A stretch of DNA of 64,000 nt from Dugong dugon (GCA_030035585.1 CM057460.1:125844714-125908713); one strand, 5' to 3'. Positions 36,310 through 48,224 are shown, numbered from the stretch's first letter. Numbers and translations: made by a program. The notes: generated by a model not told the origin, from the letters alone.

Positions 36310-37245
36310 AAGGACTCCCTTTAATATTTCTTGTAGGTTTGGTTTGGTTTTTACAAATTCCCTTAATTTCTGTTTATCTGAAAATGTCCTAATTTTGTCA
36401 TATTTGAGAGAGAGTTTTGCAGAACATATTATTCTTGGTAGGCAGTTTATTTTTTTTCTTTCAAGATTTTATATATGTCATCCCATTGCATTCTTGCCTG
36501 CATAGGTTCTGCTGAGCAGTCAGAGCTTAGTCTTAATGTTTCGCCTTTATAACTGACTTTTCATTTTTCTTGAGCTTCTCTCAGGATTCTTTCTTTGGCT
36601 TTGGTTTTGACAAGTGTGATTATATGCCTTGGTGACTTTCTTTTGGGGTCTATCTATATGGGGTTCATTGAGCTTCTTGGATGGGTCAGCTTTTTATCTT
36701 TCATGATATTTGAGAACTTTTCTGCCAGCAAATATTCAGCAATCTTTTCTGTGCTTTCCATTTTGTCCCCCTGTTCTACAGCTCTGATCAGATGCAAATT
36801 TTTGCTCTTGATTTTGTCCCACATAATTCTTAGATTTTCTTCATTCTTTCTCTCTTTTTTCCTCAGATAAACTGGTGTCCATAGATTTGTCTTCAATCTC
36901 ACTAATACCATCTTCCATTGTTTCAAATTTGCTACTAAAACCTATTGAGTTGTCCATTTCTGAAATTTTGTTGTTTATCTTTTGGATTTCCAGTTGCTGT
37001 TTTTGTATGATTTCTAATTGTCTATTTATTTTGACATTTTGTTCTGGTATTCTTTTCCTCAATTCATCCTTTGCTTTTTCTGTGTTTTCCTTGATTTTGG
37101 CTATGTTCTCATTGGTTTTGTCTGTGTTGTCCATGGTTTTGTCTATTTTCTTTTTGTTTTTGTCCGTGTTTTCCTTGATCTCTTTCCTAGTCTCTTTGAA
37201 AGCCCTAAATATTAGTGTTTTGAATTCCATATTAGGTAGTTCCAC
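36310..37245 (-). pseudogene. L1 ORF1 remnant, copy B
   Basis: The coiled-coil part is open over 134 codons at 36841-37245, rich in Lys/Glu with heptad-like spacing (KENTDKNKKKIDKTMDNTDK). The RRM-start region (EYLLAEKFSNIMKDKK) is in another frame at 36654-36926. The C-terminal domain can be followed to LQEILKGVLQ near 36310, with frameshifts and stops (for example after EAQEK). Confidence 0.85.
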
Positions 37246-37499
37246 TGCCTTTTTGTCTACTGGAATGTCATCTGATTCTTCATTTCATCACTTGCTGGAG
37301 CCGTCTTGTCCTGATTTTTTATGTTTTGATATTACCTGCTGTCTCTGAGGCGTTAAGGTATTATTTTCTTTATTTACTGATTCTATGTTTGTTTCATCCT
37401 GCTTTTTTGTTTTGTTTTGATATGTCAGGTGGGTGGACCAGGTGAGCTTTGTTACTTGTTCATCTGTGGGCACAACAACTCTCACCACCTTGTCTGGGT

Positions 37500-38522
37500 G
37501 GGCAGGGCAGCAGTAGGAAGGGTGAGCTCATTTCGCTGTACACTGGTTTGGCAAAGTGGCTGAGAGTGGACTGGGTGGGTACTGTCTACCTCCTAATGTT
37601 GGTCCAGTAGTGTGGGAACATTCGCCGCCCCTTACCAGATAGGCAGATGTATTGGACAGGGAGTGGTACAGGCTCACTTCCCTCTGTTCAGCAGCTGGTC
37701 AAGTGGCAGGAGGGGAGAGATAGTGCAGGCCCAGTGCAAGTGGCAGGCCTGAGGTGGGGACATTAGCCACAATGATAGTGTGAGGGCCAGCAGGATGGAG
37801 GGGTTGGCATACGGGTCTAGGTGGGGGGAAGAAGGAAAAGAGAGAGAAAGAAAAAGGTAGCCAGCAGGTAGGGGCGGGGTGGACCTGGAGGCTGGTGGGA
37901 AGGGGGGGAGGTGGTGTATGGGGTTATGTGAGAGGTAGAAAGTGGTGGGCCGGTAGCTCTCTACCCGTGTTGGTGTGATAAAGCCTGGCGGGAAGGGGAA
38001 GAAGTGATGTACAGGGTTACATGGGAGGGAGACAGAAAAGGAAGAAAGTGGAAAAAGAAAAAACAGTGGCATGGCAAGAGGTGGCAGGTGAGGGCAGGGC
38101 AGACCTGGGGTGATGGCAAGCTGGTAGCTCTGTAGCCAAGCAGCTCGGTGTGGCCTGTGGGGAAGGGGTAAGTGTGGCATACAGGGCTAGGTGAGAGGGA
38201 GAAAGAAAAGGAAGTAAGGGGAAAAAATGGCCCTGCAGGAGCCAGTGGGTGGGGGCGGGGCAGACTCTGCCTGGCAGCAGGCCTGTAGCTCTCTAGCTAT
38301 GTCATGTTATTTGGCAGGGGACCTCCACTCTGTATTTCTCCTCATTCTCTGTTTTCCTTCAGTTTCTTCTTCCATTAGGTGTTTGATCTAGTTCTTTTTC
38401 CCTTCATTTGATGCTTAGGGTTTCAGGGTTGACATTTGTATCTGTTTACTTAGTTTGTTGGGTCTTTGCTGCAGAGGGATGGCATGATGTGTCTGTCTAG
38501 GGTGCCATGTTGGCTCCTCCCC
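37500..38522 (-). promoter_or_regulatory. L1 5' UTR, copy B, with tandem monomer-like units
   Basis: Three units of about 180-200 bases follow one another from ~37740 to ~38310. Each shows 'ggggcagacctgg'-like, 'tagctctctagcc'-like, 'cctggcgggaaggggaag' and 'tacagggttacatgggaggg' phrases, then an A/G-rich spacer. The arrangement recalls monomer promoters of mouse L1; that comparison is inference. Confidence 0.65.
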
Positions 38523-38744
38523 ACAGTATTTTTTTTTAAGTTAAAAGCAATGAATCTATTCTTTTTTAAGTGGCAGATGGATTGTTCCTTGGCTTTAGGC
38601 AAACTTATCAAAGGAAACTAAACCCATACCATCTGGAAGGTGAAGAAAAACTAAGGTCACCATTATGAACTGCATCTAATTCCTTAGCAGTCAGCCATAA
38701 ACAATGGGCAAGATCAGGATGAATGTGACTTCCTGGAATACCTT

Positions 38745-39440
38745 AGTCCCTCTGTCTCAGGCACTTTACCAGTATTAACTCATTTACTTTTCACAGCTGT
38801 AAGAGGCAGTCATTACTACGATTTCCATTTTACAGATGAGGCAAGAGAAGTGTAATGGTTACGGTTGTGTGTCACCTTGGCTGGGCCATGATTCTAAGTG
38901 GTTTGGCAGTCCTATGATGTTATGATCACCTCCATGATGGGATCTGCTGTGAGTAGCCAGTCAGTTGAAAGGGAGTTTCCTTGGGGGTGTGGGCTGCATC
39001 AAATATAAGTGGACATTCTGGCAAAGCTCATGGGTTTTTTGCTTGTGCTGGATCCTCCAGCTCACTCCTGTTCATCTGACCTCCAGTTCTTGGGACTTGA
39101 GCTAGCAGCTTACCAGCAGTCTTGCCTACTGATCTTGGGATTCATCAATCTTTGCAGCCTGTGAGCAAGAGCCCTGCTCTTTCACCTGCCGATCTTGGGT
39201 TCAACAGCCCCTGTGGCTACGTGAATCAGGAGAAGCCTCTATCCTAACCCACGGACTTGGGACATTCCAGCCTCTACAACCACATGAGCCATTTCCTTGA
39301 TATAAATGTCTCCCTATATATATTTATATGCTTTACTGGTTTTGCTTCTCTGGAGAACCCAGCCTAAGACATGAAGCATGGAAAGGTTAACTAATTTGCC
39401 TTAAATTACCCAACCAGTGATGGCAGAACTGCACTCTTGT
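38745..39440 (+). mobile_element. MIR SINE split by an LTR
   Basis: 38745-38850 ('ggcactttaccagtattaactcatttac' ... 'tttacagatgaggcaagagaag') and 39372-39440 ('gaaaggttaactaatttgcc') join as one MIR. Confidence 0.8.
38851..39371 (+). mobile_element. LTR-like insertion in MIR (MaLR-like, tentative)
   Basis: TG...CA ended (TGTAATGGTTACGG ... GCCTAAGACA), about 521 bases, ending in the 'tctctggagaaccca' phrase common in old MaLR LTRs. Flanks AGAAG (38846-38850) and TGAAG (39372-39376) match at 4 of 5. It is a different subfamily from the other solo LTRs here. Confidence 0.7.
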
Positions 39441-40734
39441 CAAAACATATGGCATTTTATATGACAGTAATTTTATATATGCAATGATCAAAGCATGAAA
39501 AATAATTTTTTCTGGAGTCACCCCTTTCTGAAATACACAGATCAGAGTATATGCGGATGTCTATATTTGTTTCCTTTAGTCAATGTGTCATACATTGCTG
39601 AACAACCTTTTCATTCAGAAAACATAGAAAAATACATATTTGTATGTATCCAGGACCTTTGCAACACTAATTTTCCTGAAATAAACACTATTCTCATTTA
39701 TCTTGTCTCCTCTCATTTTGATTCCTCTCTCTTAATCAAAGCAGCTTTCCCTTAAATGTATTTATCATCTAACATGAGCAAAGAAAGCAAGCAAAACAAA
39801 GCAAAGCAGAACAGAAATCCTAAGCAACTCTAAATCACTATGCCAAGCATATTGGAGTTCTTTTTCAGAGCTAAATGGCACTGCCATTCTCCATTTGCTC
39901 TAGACACTGATAGGCTATACTGGAAGAGCATTGTGTTTATAAAATTACACACTTCCAAAGGGTATGGAATTTGTAAAAGAGAAGTGCTGAGTGATACTCA
40001 TTCAAAAGTTGAAGTGAAGAAAACACAAGAAAAAAGGAAAGCATTTTAGAACTGGTAGAGATCTTTGTTCTTAGAGCTCAGAAATAATTATACAGCTAGA
40101 AAAAATGTTAGAAATCAGCTACTGCAACACTGAACCTTCTGGAGGAGAAGAATGCAGACTGGAAAAGTTAACTGATGTGCTAGAGAGCAGCGCAGTAGGA
40201 TTAGGATACAAATCTCCTGATTCCCATTCCTAAGTTATTCATACTGAGCAAAGAAGACTAAGAATAGGGTAGCCTCGCCATGACTTATCTTGTTCTCACC
40301 TAGAAATTGTTGTGGTTTTCTCTTCGTACAACCTCTTCTAAGATTCTCCACCATGGGAAAAGCAGACTGATCCACTAAGAAGCAGTATCATGAAGCCCAA
40401 GACCCACCAGGCTTTAGAGCCAAACCACTGGATATTCCAATGACTTCATCATCTGTGAGCCCACCATCTCAAGAAAATTACATATGTCTCCAGCTTCAGT
40501 TTCCTGGGACTAAAATTAGGCATGATAAGACCTACCATGTAGGAATGGCTATAGAATTTTGGGGAATATTGAAGATAATGTAAGTTAACTGTGTGACACA
40601 GTAGGTGCTCAAAAACGAGACCTATTATTATTAGCATATATTTGTCTCTAACTGATTTATCTGTTGAAAGTCTTCTTAATTTTTTCATTCCTAAAATCAT
40701 TGCACATGTAAGGAATCTCTACAGCACTTAACAC
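39441..40734. other. No gene recognised
   Basis: Unassigned AT-rich sequence. The frames at 39495-39755 and 39840-40049 lack any recognisable feature. Confidence 0.4.
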
Positions 40735-41400
40735 AGCTACAAGTGCGTGCTAGCTGAAAAACTGATCATGAAGTGTTTCAAACATGCAGAAAAATATGGA
40801 AAATAATAGAGCATCACCTACGTATGTATCCACTAAAAATATAGTATTGTCTTATATGTTTTTAAGCTTTATATAAATGGTATCAAATTGTCCATATTAT
40901 TCCATATTGTCCATATTTGCTCCCCCTAGCATTGTTTTTGAAATTTATCCATGTTGATCTAATTAGTAATTTTAAATGCTCTATAATATTTGATGGTATG
41001 AACATACCATATTTATGCATTCTCCTATTGATGGACGTTTAGGTTGGTTCCTGTTTTTCACTATTACAAAAGACTATGGCAATAAACACCCTCCTCACAC
41101 ATGCCTTTTCGAGTATGTACGGGAAAGTATCTCTAGGGATTCAGAAGATGTGCCCATCTTCAGCATTGACAAATTGCATTCCAAAGTGGTTGTTGTGATA
41201 GTGTTCTGTTGTTAGTGGGTTTTTGTTGTTGTTTTTTTTCACTTTTTTTAAAGGATCTTCCATTACTGAGACATAATTTATAGAATTCAATGGTTTTTAG
41301 TACATTCACAGAGGGTGCAACCATCACCACAATATAATTTCAGGACATTTTCATGTGGTACTGTTTTATTAATAAATATAGTTAAGAAGTCTGTAAAGCT
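40735..41400 (-). mobile_element. Old L1M fragments
   Basis: 40890-41200 reads as antisense L1 ORF2 C terminus ('atccatgttgatct', 'attctcctattgatggacgtttaggttg', 'tggcaataaacaccc'). 41245-41365 matches an antisense L1M 3' UTR ('caatggtttttagtacattcacagaggg', 'caaccatcaccacaatataatttcagg'). Confidence 0.7.
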
Positions 41401-43575
41401 GGTTATGTGTCCTGTTCAAAGTATAAATGGAAATCCCCTGGGAGGAGCTGGTTAGTAGAGATTTCTTGGCCTAAAACCAGTTGTTTGAGTAAGGAGCTGA
41501 AAAGAACATTCCTTATGAGCTCGTGAAGCTGCATACATGGTTACTGTCATTTGCTAATAAAAGCACTACTATTTATTCACCTCAGAGTAAAATGACTCAG
41601 AACTAACTCATATTTGACAAGAATGGGAGGAGCACTATCTCAAATAAAGGAGTTATTTTCCTCCAGAACAATTCTTGCTTATGCCAGAAAGGAAGAGAAG
41701 TGTGAACAAGTATAGATGTTGGAGTAAACAGTTGTGAGAGTGAGTCCACTGGAAAAGGAGAAGAAAGAGCATCTGTCTTTCCCCCCACCATCCCAAGTTA
41801 ATTTACTGAGTTTTGGGGAAATAATTTTCATAATTTGAGTTTTTAATTGATGGCACTTTAAAGTACTACCTACCCTAACTCAAACAATGTTTTAATTGAT
41901 AGTAAGGATTGCCAAATATGATCTAGAATAAAAATTTATATAAGGATATTGTCTTATCCAGTGACTAATGTTCAAAATCTAATAAGTTTTCTACTTGAAT
42001 CTCATAAGGAACATTAGATTTATGGACAACAACATTTACCATCTATAACTCCTATATTAGTTAGTCCTTTAAGTCACTGGCTTGACAACATCAGTTTTCA
42101 GATGCTGTGTTTCATTTCATGAAGTGCTTGAAATCACAGGTAAGTGCGATTTCCTCCTTGCCCCTCAGACCACCCTGCAAATACAAAGTGTGCATTTATG
42201 TTCTACGGCACACAGCAGGTGCCATAAGACTGGCCAATGTGAGACTGTGAAGAGGAGGAAAGGCACAGACACAGTGCTGACTTCCCAGGGCAAACACACC
42301 AACTCCCACCTCAACAGCAACAGAGTCATAGAAACAGCTCCTCACAAGCTGCAGGCCGACCCCACCTTGGCCATATGTCAACAAGCTTTACCTAAAGTGG
42401 GAAACAGCCTTACTCAACAGTGAAGTATGACACGTGGTTTCTTGCCCTGCACTGAAACGATTCTCCTAAGTTGGATATTTATACTGACACCCCCTAAATC
42501 CTTGGCAACTGGGGCCCCAACTCAGATTTTCCCACAATGAGCCTGTGAAAGTGGCTTTTCTACTTTGACCTCTTTCTTACAGGGTCCTCTGTGAGCAGTG
42601 CGATGGCTTGGCAAAGTTTTGTCTATGTATGAATTTAGTATTCACTACCCTGAGATGTTTGAGCTTTTTCAGGCTTTGAAATAATCCCCACAATTAGCAA
42701 CCAGGCTTGTAATTTAGGGATGAGCTGTAGAGGATGAGAATACAGAGGGGACTCTTCTCTGTAATTAGTTGTGTCACACCCTACACAGTGAGGCCTGAGG
42801 CCTAAAGGAGGTTTTGCCCACCCCAAGGCCCAGCTAATGCCTTCGGATCTGCACAGGTGAACAATGACAGACTGAAGTGGAAAACAGCCCTAACTTGTAC
42901 CAGAAAGGATTAACCTCTGTGCAAGCAAGCCATAGAATTTAGGGTAGAAACCAAGGAAAGAAAGGAGAAAACAGATTAATTTTTATCTCATTGTGCCCCA
43001 CCCATCCTCCCTCAAGGGGGTGCCTTCTAACTGAACTTCATCCAGCCTATATTCCCAGATGAGGCAAAATTATCTGAGAATGCTGAGCCCCAGAAAGGGC
43101 TGAGTTAATGGATTTTCAACCTTCAAAATCAAATGTACACAAAATCAAGATAAGAATCCACTGCTTCTGAGTCTATAGAGCAACAAAACAAGCTGAAGGC
43201 ATCCACATGGGAGTCATTCCCCTGAACTTAGACTCCGCATTTCTGTTTTTCTAGTTTATGACCAATTTCTTGTTAGAGTCCCAGGGCCATGCTCTTGCAT
43301 CCTCCCTGCCACTGGCTCCCCACATACCCACACCCACCATCACAGCTCACGCATCTCTTGCTGATCAGGGGCCCCTCTCACCCTTCAGTGCCCTGGTAGG
43401 AAGTGGACTGTGTAAGGCTGGGCAATGTGAGACTGAAAATGAGGCCCAACATCTTTCTTTTCCTTTGTTTAAAATCTATTTCCTCCAAAGAGTTGCAAGC
43501 TTCCTAGAATGGGGCTGTGAGTAGTTATAAATTCCCACTTGCCCTCTCCCCCAACTCATGTTGCAGATTAAATGT
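41401..43575. other. No gene established; weak internal repetition
   Basis: A 113-codon frame at 42082-42423 and an 88-codon frame at 43258-43524 share a short stretch (GGCAATGTGAGACTG-like, near 42228 and 43419), suggesting two copies of an unnamed repeat. I see no domain and no splice structure. Confidence 0.4.
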
Positions 43576-43796
43576 GTGCAGGTAGCAATAATGGTAGCTG
43601 TGTGTGAGGCACTATTTGAGTGCTTCACATGTATTATCTCATTTAATTCTCACAGTAACATTTTCCGGGAGGTATTACTATTATTATCTTTATTTTTAGA
43701 TGAGGACACTGAGACACAGAAAGGTTTAAGTGTCTTGCTTAAGATCACAATTATAGAGGACGGAGCTGGGATTTAAATCCAGGTAGTCTGACTCCA

Positions 43797-44529
43797 TGAA
43801 CCCTGGGTGGTGCAAATGGTTAAGCACTCAATAGCTCAGATCCACCCAGCGGCGCCTCAGGAAAAAGGCCTGGTGATCTACTTCTGAAAGATCACAGCCA
43901 CTGAAAACCCTATAGAGAGCAGTTCTACTCTGATACACATGGGTCACTGTTACAGATTGAATTGTGTCCCCCAAAAATGTGTGTCAACTTGGCTAGGCCA
44001 TGATTCCCAGTATTGTGTGATTGTCCACCATTTTGTCATCTGATGTGATTTTCTTATGTGTTGTAAATCCTATCTCTATGATGTTAATGCGATGGGATTA
44101 CTGGAAGTTAATGAGGCAGGACACAACCTACAAGATTAGACTGTGTCTTAAGCCAATCTCTTTTGAGATATAAAATAGAGACGCAAGCAGAGAGACAGGG
44201 AGACCTCATACCACCAAGAAAGCTGTGCCAGGAGCAGACCTCATCCTTTGGACCTGGGGTTCCTGAACTGAGAAGCTCCTAGTCCAGGGGAAGATTGATG
44301 ATAAGGAACTTCCTCTAGAGCCGACAGAGAGAGAAAACCTTCCTCTGGAGCTGGCGCCCTGAATTCGGACTTCTAGCCTCATATACTCTGAGAGAACAAA
44401 TTTCTCTTTGTTAAAGCCATCCACTTGTGGTATTTCTGTTATAGCAGCACTAGATAACTAAGACAGTCACCATGAATTGGAATTGACTCAATGGCAATTG
44501 ATTTTTGTTTTGGTTTGGTTTGGTTTTGA
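43797..44529 (+). mobile_element. AfroSINE split by an LTR, perfect 12-bp target duplication
   Basis: 5' part 43797-43947 (CCCTGGGTGGTGCAAATGG head) and 3' part 44466-44529 (GAATTGACTCAATGGCAATT and a T/G tail). AGTCTGACTCCA flanks the whole at 43785-43796 and 44530-44541. It belongs to the GGTGCAAATGG head subtype. Confidence 0.95.
43948..44465 (+). mobile_element. MaLR-like solo LTR inside an AfroSINE, perfect 5-bp duplication
   Basis: TGTTACAGATTGAATTGTGT at the start and AACTAAGACA at the end. GTCAC occurs at 43943-43947 and 44466-44470. The LTR carries a short internal duplication of 'ccgacagagagagaaa'-like sequence near 44310-44340. Confidence 0.95.
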
Positions 44530-44570
44530 AGTCTGACTCCACAGCAGTGGCACTGGGCAGGGAGGTTTCA

Positions 44571-45347
44571 GTGGAAGAAGTCCACCCTGAGTGCAGGTGG
44601 AGAGAATTTAAAAATAATAATAAAACCCACTATAAGTCAGACTATATAGGTTGGCTTTTTATTATCACCATGTATCAATAATTTTAAATAATGCAAAGAT
44701 AAAAATATTTTTTATCCACTGGGCAGACCATTACCAGCATCTTATGCTGGACACTGTCGTGTCTATATGTGGGGCCCATACTGTAGCAGCCATGGTACAA
44801 CTCTGAGGGCCACTCAACTGAAACACCAAGGATGGCAGAGCAAGAAGATGGGAAAACCTGGGTGCCACCATACCTTGGGTGACCTGTTCAATTAGATAAC
44901 AAATTTACCTTGTCGTTTAGGCCATGTGGTGTTGGATTTCTGTTTCTTACAGCTGAAAGCATTCTAACCAATACACAAGGCATAACTCAGATTCTTCTAT
45001 GTGTAGCTTCAGATGGGCATTAATGCCCACAGAGTACTCAACATGGAAACTCCTCAGCTTGTGGCACATTTCCCCAGAATTTCCCCATGTTTATGTATCT
45101 ATATCTATATATGTAGACATATATACACACATACAACACAGCATTAAGCCCACACCTTTACCTCTTTCCATCTTGTTTCACTATTTTCATAATACCTTGT
45201 TACAACTGTTAATTGCAACATATAGTTATTCAGCATTATTCAGTTTCTTCATTTAAAAAAATACTGAATTCTAAATCAGATGAGACATTGTGCCTGATGC
45301 TCTATGAAGGAGTACAGGTTGATCCTTCTTTTCAAAACACTTTTCCA
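44571..45347. other. No gene; possible ancient repeat
   Basis: 44740-44965 ends in 'tttctgtttcttacagctgaaagcattctaaccaatacac', the style of an old mammalian LTR end, but I cannot assign it. 45100-45135 is a TATA/CA-rich simple stretch. Confidence 0.4.
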
Positions 45348-45361
45348 TAATCTTCATTGGA

Positions 45362-45536
45362 AACCAGGCAGTGGTAAGATTCTCGCCTTCCATGCGGGAG
45401 ACCCAGATTCGATTTCTGGCCAGTGTGCCTCATGCACAGCCACCACTCATCTGTCAGTGAAAGCTTGCGTGTTGCTATGATGCTGAATAGGTTTCAACAG
45501 AGCTTCAGAAATAAGAAGAAAGGCCTGGTGATCTAC
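45362..45536 (+). mobile_element. SINE with a tRNA-Gly-like head, target duplication present
   Basis: 45366-45430 matches a tRNA-Gly body: CAGTGGTAAGATTCTCGCC, an anticodon loop reading TTCCAT (TCC), then GGGAGACCCAGATTCGATTT (B box). The downstream body differs from ordinary AfroSINEs but ends with 'gaaaggcctggtgatctact', a phrase found in several of them. Flanks TAATCTTCATTGGA (45348-45361) and TAATCTTCACTGGA (45537-45550) match at 13 of 14. The acceptor-stem side is incomplete, so it is not a functional tRNA gene. Confidence 0.88.
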
Positions 45537-45917
45537 TAATCTTCACTGGAGTTAGAAATCAAGTTTAGTCAAAGGTAAAGAATAAAAACATTTATTTTAC
45601 AAATACCATCCATCATCAATTGCTCCAAGTTTGGCAGGAATGAAGAGTGGGTGGTTAATGTTTCATTAGTACATGAAATTTGAGATACAAGAAACATTAT
45701 GGCAAAAAAAAAAGAATACTTATTATTTAAAATTGAAAAAGAAAAATGAGTAGTAAGACACTATGACAGAGACCTTAGGTCAAGAAAATGTCACCGTGCA
45801 ATGAAAACAATCACCTTTAATAAGTACTAATACAGGCGGAGGTTTGACTTGTAGGGTTATTGGAAAATATTCCTCATGGCACATTTTGACTCATGGCTGT
45901 TCGTGTGACCAGACCCC

Positions 45918-46078
45918 ATAATCAGACCCTGCTGCCTTCAAGCTGATTCCGACTCATAGTGACACTGCAGGACAGAACAGAACTGCCCTATACAGTTTCC
46001 AAAGAGCGGCCGGTGGATTCAAACTGCCGACCTTTTGGTTAACAACTGTAGCTCTTAACCACTGCACTACCAGGGCTC
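45918..46078 (-). mobile_element. AfroSINE
   Basis: Minus strand: GAGCCCTGGTAGTGCAGTGG head and CTATGAGTCGGAATCAGCTT toward the tail. Confidence 0.92.
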
Positions 46079-47469
46079 AAAACCAAACCCGTTGGGGATA
46101 AAGAGAAGTGGGGATAAGGAGAAAGAAAAATTAGGCAGAATGTCTTCATTCAAAGGTCTCTATAAAAAAGTATTTTAAAAACCCTGAGTAAACATGTATT
46201 ATAATTCTTTTCTGTGACTAGAAAAGTATAATAGACAGGACTTAAAATCAATTAAGCTGTAAACATATAAAACTATTCTTTAATTAGAAGTATATATAAA
46301 GCCTCCTGCAATTATTTTACTATATGTCACATTATAAAATGTTATCTTTCCTACCTGACCCTTTTCTGGTTTCTAGTTTTTCACATTCTGTGGGAGGACA
46401 AAGGCTCTTAGATCCATCAATCCAACCCTTTCATTTCACTGATAAAGGAAGGAAACTGGCTTGCCCACTGTCACACTCATCCTCCATGGCAGTTTGGATT
46501 AGAACCAGGTCTCCTGACTCCCCGTGGGGTGTTATTCCAGTTATGACATAATGTGACTCACACTCCACCTGCCCCCAATTTGTGCTTGATATTGTTCCCT
46601 CAATATCAGACAGACAGAAGGAGTGGTGGGGGGGGAATAGTTCTGTTTGGGGTCTCTCTGGCTTATTACAGTCTGAGGCACTAGAGGAGGTGATAAAATA
46701 CATCTCCTACATCCATCCAAAGTCTTTAAAAAATACTCCACAAAACATACTACATACCCAGCTACTCTGAACACCCAGACAAAAAATATTTCCTGGGTAG
46801 AGCACTATGTGTGTGAGAGATACTTTTTAAAGGCTGTGATGGAGAGGTTATTGATTTTAATGGAGAACATCTGGCCAATCATACCCAATCATACATCTTT
46901 CAGAAGCTCTGCAAATAAAGCCCTAGTTACAGTGACTAAGTTGGAGCACTCCAGGCTTCAGGGGACATCTCAACACCACTCCATGGAGTCTCTAACCACC
47001 ATGCTATCAAATGGGCTGCTAATCAATGGTGGGCATTGCCTCCAAACGTGCAAATTCCAGCAGAAAGGAAACATTTTTGACTACATTCTTTTAAAAACTC
47101 CCACCATGCTCATGCCTACTTCTACTTCACATATATCAGCACTCAATGTTCTAAATCTTCTTTTCCTGCAATCCATATTTCTTGGTGACAATAATGGGAA
47201 TGCTTTATGATAACATTTGTAAGAAGTGCCTCTAGACAGAAGGTGGTAAGATCTCTTGGGCCATTTTCATCTGTGTCCTTTGAGAAGAACAAAATTCAGA
47301 AAATGGAAGCATTTTTAAAATGTCTATCACAAATGTTTTTGTCCAGGGTTCAATACAAGAAATATCAATTGAGAATACCTTTTGTCATATCCACAAACTA
47401 GGAAAACCATAAAAGTTCTTGAAACTCTGACAGTCTTGAGTTTATCAAATCATCAAAAAGTACTACATT
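46079..47469. other. No second gene; lies downstream of TICAM2 and may include its long 3' UTR
   Basis: 46425-46560 has a weak MIR-like look ('tttcactgataaaggaaggaaactggcttgcccactgtcac'). A 133-codon plus-strand frame at 46809-47210 has no recognisable domain. If TICAM2 uses a distal poly(A) site, this region would be in its 3' UTR on the minus strand. Confidence 0.35.
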
Positions 47470-48152
47470 TCCACAGTGCCTGGAATCTTAAAAGCCAGAA
47501 GCCACACCAGCTACAATAATTGGTCTCTATTTGCCTGGAGCAGTAGAAGATGGGGAACCAGGAATTGGAGAAAGAAACGGACTGCAGATCTAATTGCCTT
47601 CATGAATTACTACCTCCTTTGCCATGAGACCACAAGAAATGATTGGTGCCCAGTTACCGTTACTAAACATTTTGTTCAAGAACCCAATAGATGGATCCTG
47701 ATCAAAAGGAGGAAAAATGTGGAACAGAACATAAAATTCTTATGGAAACCAGACTTACTGCATCCACTGAAACTGGGGAAACCCCTGAATATATTGTCCT
47801 GAAATAATCTGTAAACCTTGAACCAAAAATATCCCATGAAGTCATCTGTAAACAAAACAACAGTTTAGCTCAGTTAAAAAACGTCAGCCTTGAACATTGT
47901 ACTCTTAAAGAATTATCTATGCAAGAGCAAACTGACAACAGTAATGCTAAAATACAGATGAGAACTTTAAACGGCAAAGAGAGTAAAAGTTAATGATAGT
48001 GAAACAATATGGGTAGAGATAGTGAGAATGGTGACACAATGTGAAGAATGTAACCAATGGCACTGATCTGTGCATACAGAAATTTTTGAACGGGTGTATG
48101 TTTTGTTGTATATATTTTCTCCAAAAATAAAAAATTTAGTTAAAAAAGTACT
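47470..48152 (+). mobile_element. L1 3' UTR fragment, antisense to TICAM2
   Basis: Follows the L1 3' UTR order seen at 3830-4530: 'tggaatcttaaaagcc', 'gatggtgccc'-like, 'agaaaaatgtggaacagaac', 'ccagacttactg', and 'ctgtgcatacagaaatttttgaa' with an A-rich end. It ends about 160 bases past the TICAM2 stop. Confidence 0.8.
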
Positions 48153-48224
48153 ACTTTTCCATAGGTTGTCCTGCAGAAATTTCTGTCCTTTGTGCCATTA
48201 GTTTCTGTAAGAATAAGGCTCTCT

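Larger units (their letters stand above)
31414..38522 (-). mobile_element. Long L1 copy B, 5' end to poly(A), internally deleted and nested
   Basis: Minus strand: 5' end near 38522 (GGAGGAGCCAACATGGCACC), 5' UTR with tandem units, ORF1 (~37245-36310), ORF2 endonuclease region (~35400-34640), RT region (~34600-31900, with LFADDMIL readable near 34115-34140), 3' UTR, and poly(A) as the T-run at 31414-31428. Near 34640 about 1 kb of ORF2, between the endonuclease and the RT core, is missing. An AfroSINE (34328) and an LTR (35641) are nested in it. Confidence 0.94.
43576..44570 (+). mobile_element. MIR SINE, host of a three-layer nest
   Basis: 43576-43796 is a clear MIR ('tgaggcactatttgagtgcttcacatgtattatctcatttaat', 'gatgaggacactgagacacag'). 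Its last bases reappear at 44530-44541 after the nested SINE. Confidence 0.88.

Noticed and set aside
37674-38180. 168-codon minus-strand Pro/Leu-rich frame
   Set aside because: It lies in the GC-rich tandem 5' UTR of L1 copy B, where stop codons are rare by composition.
45366-45430. Functional tRNA-Gly gene
   Set aside because: The acceptor stem is incomplete, the sequence continues into a SINE body, and flanking target duplications show it is a retrotransposon.
46809-47210. 133-codon plus-strand frame downstream of TICAM2
   Set aside because: No recognisable domain, no splice or promoter support, and it lies antisense to a probable TICAM2 3' region. Taken as chance.
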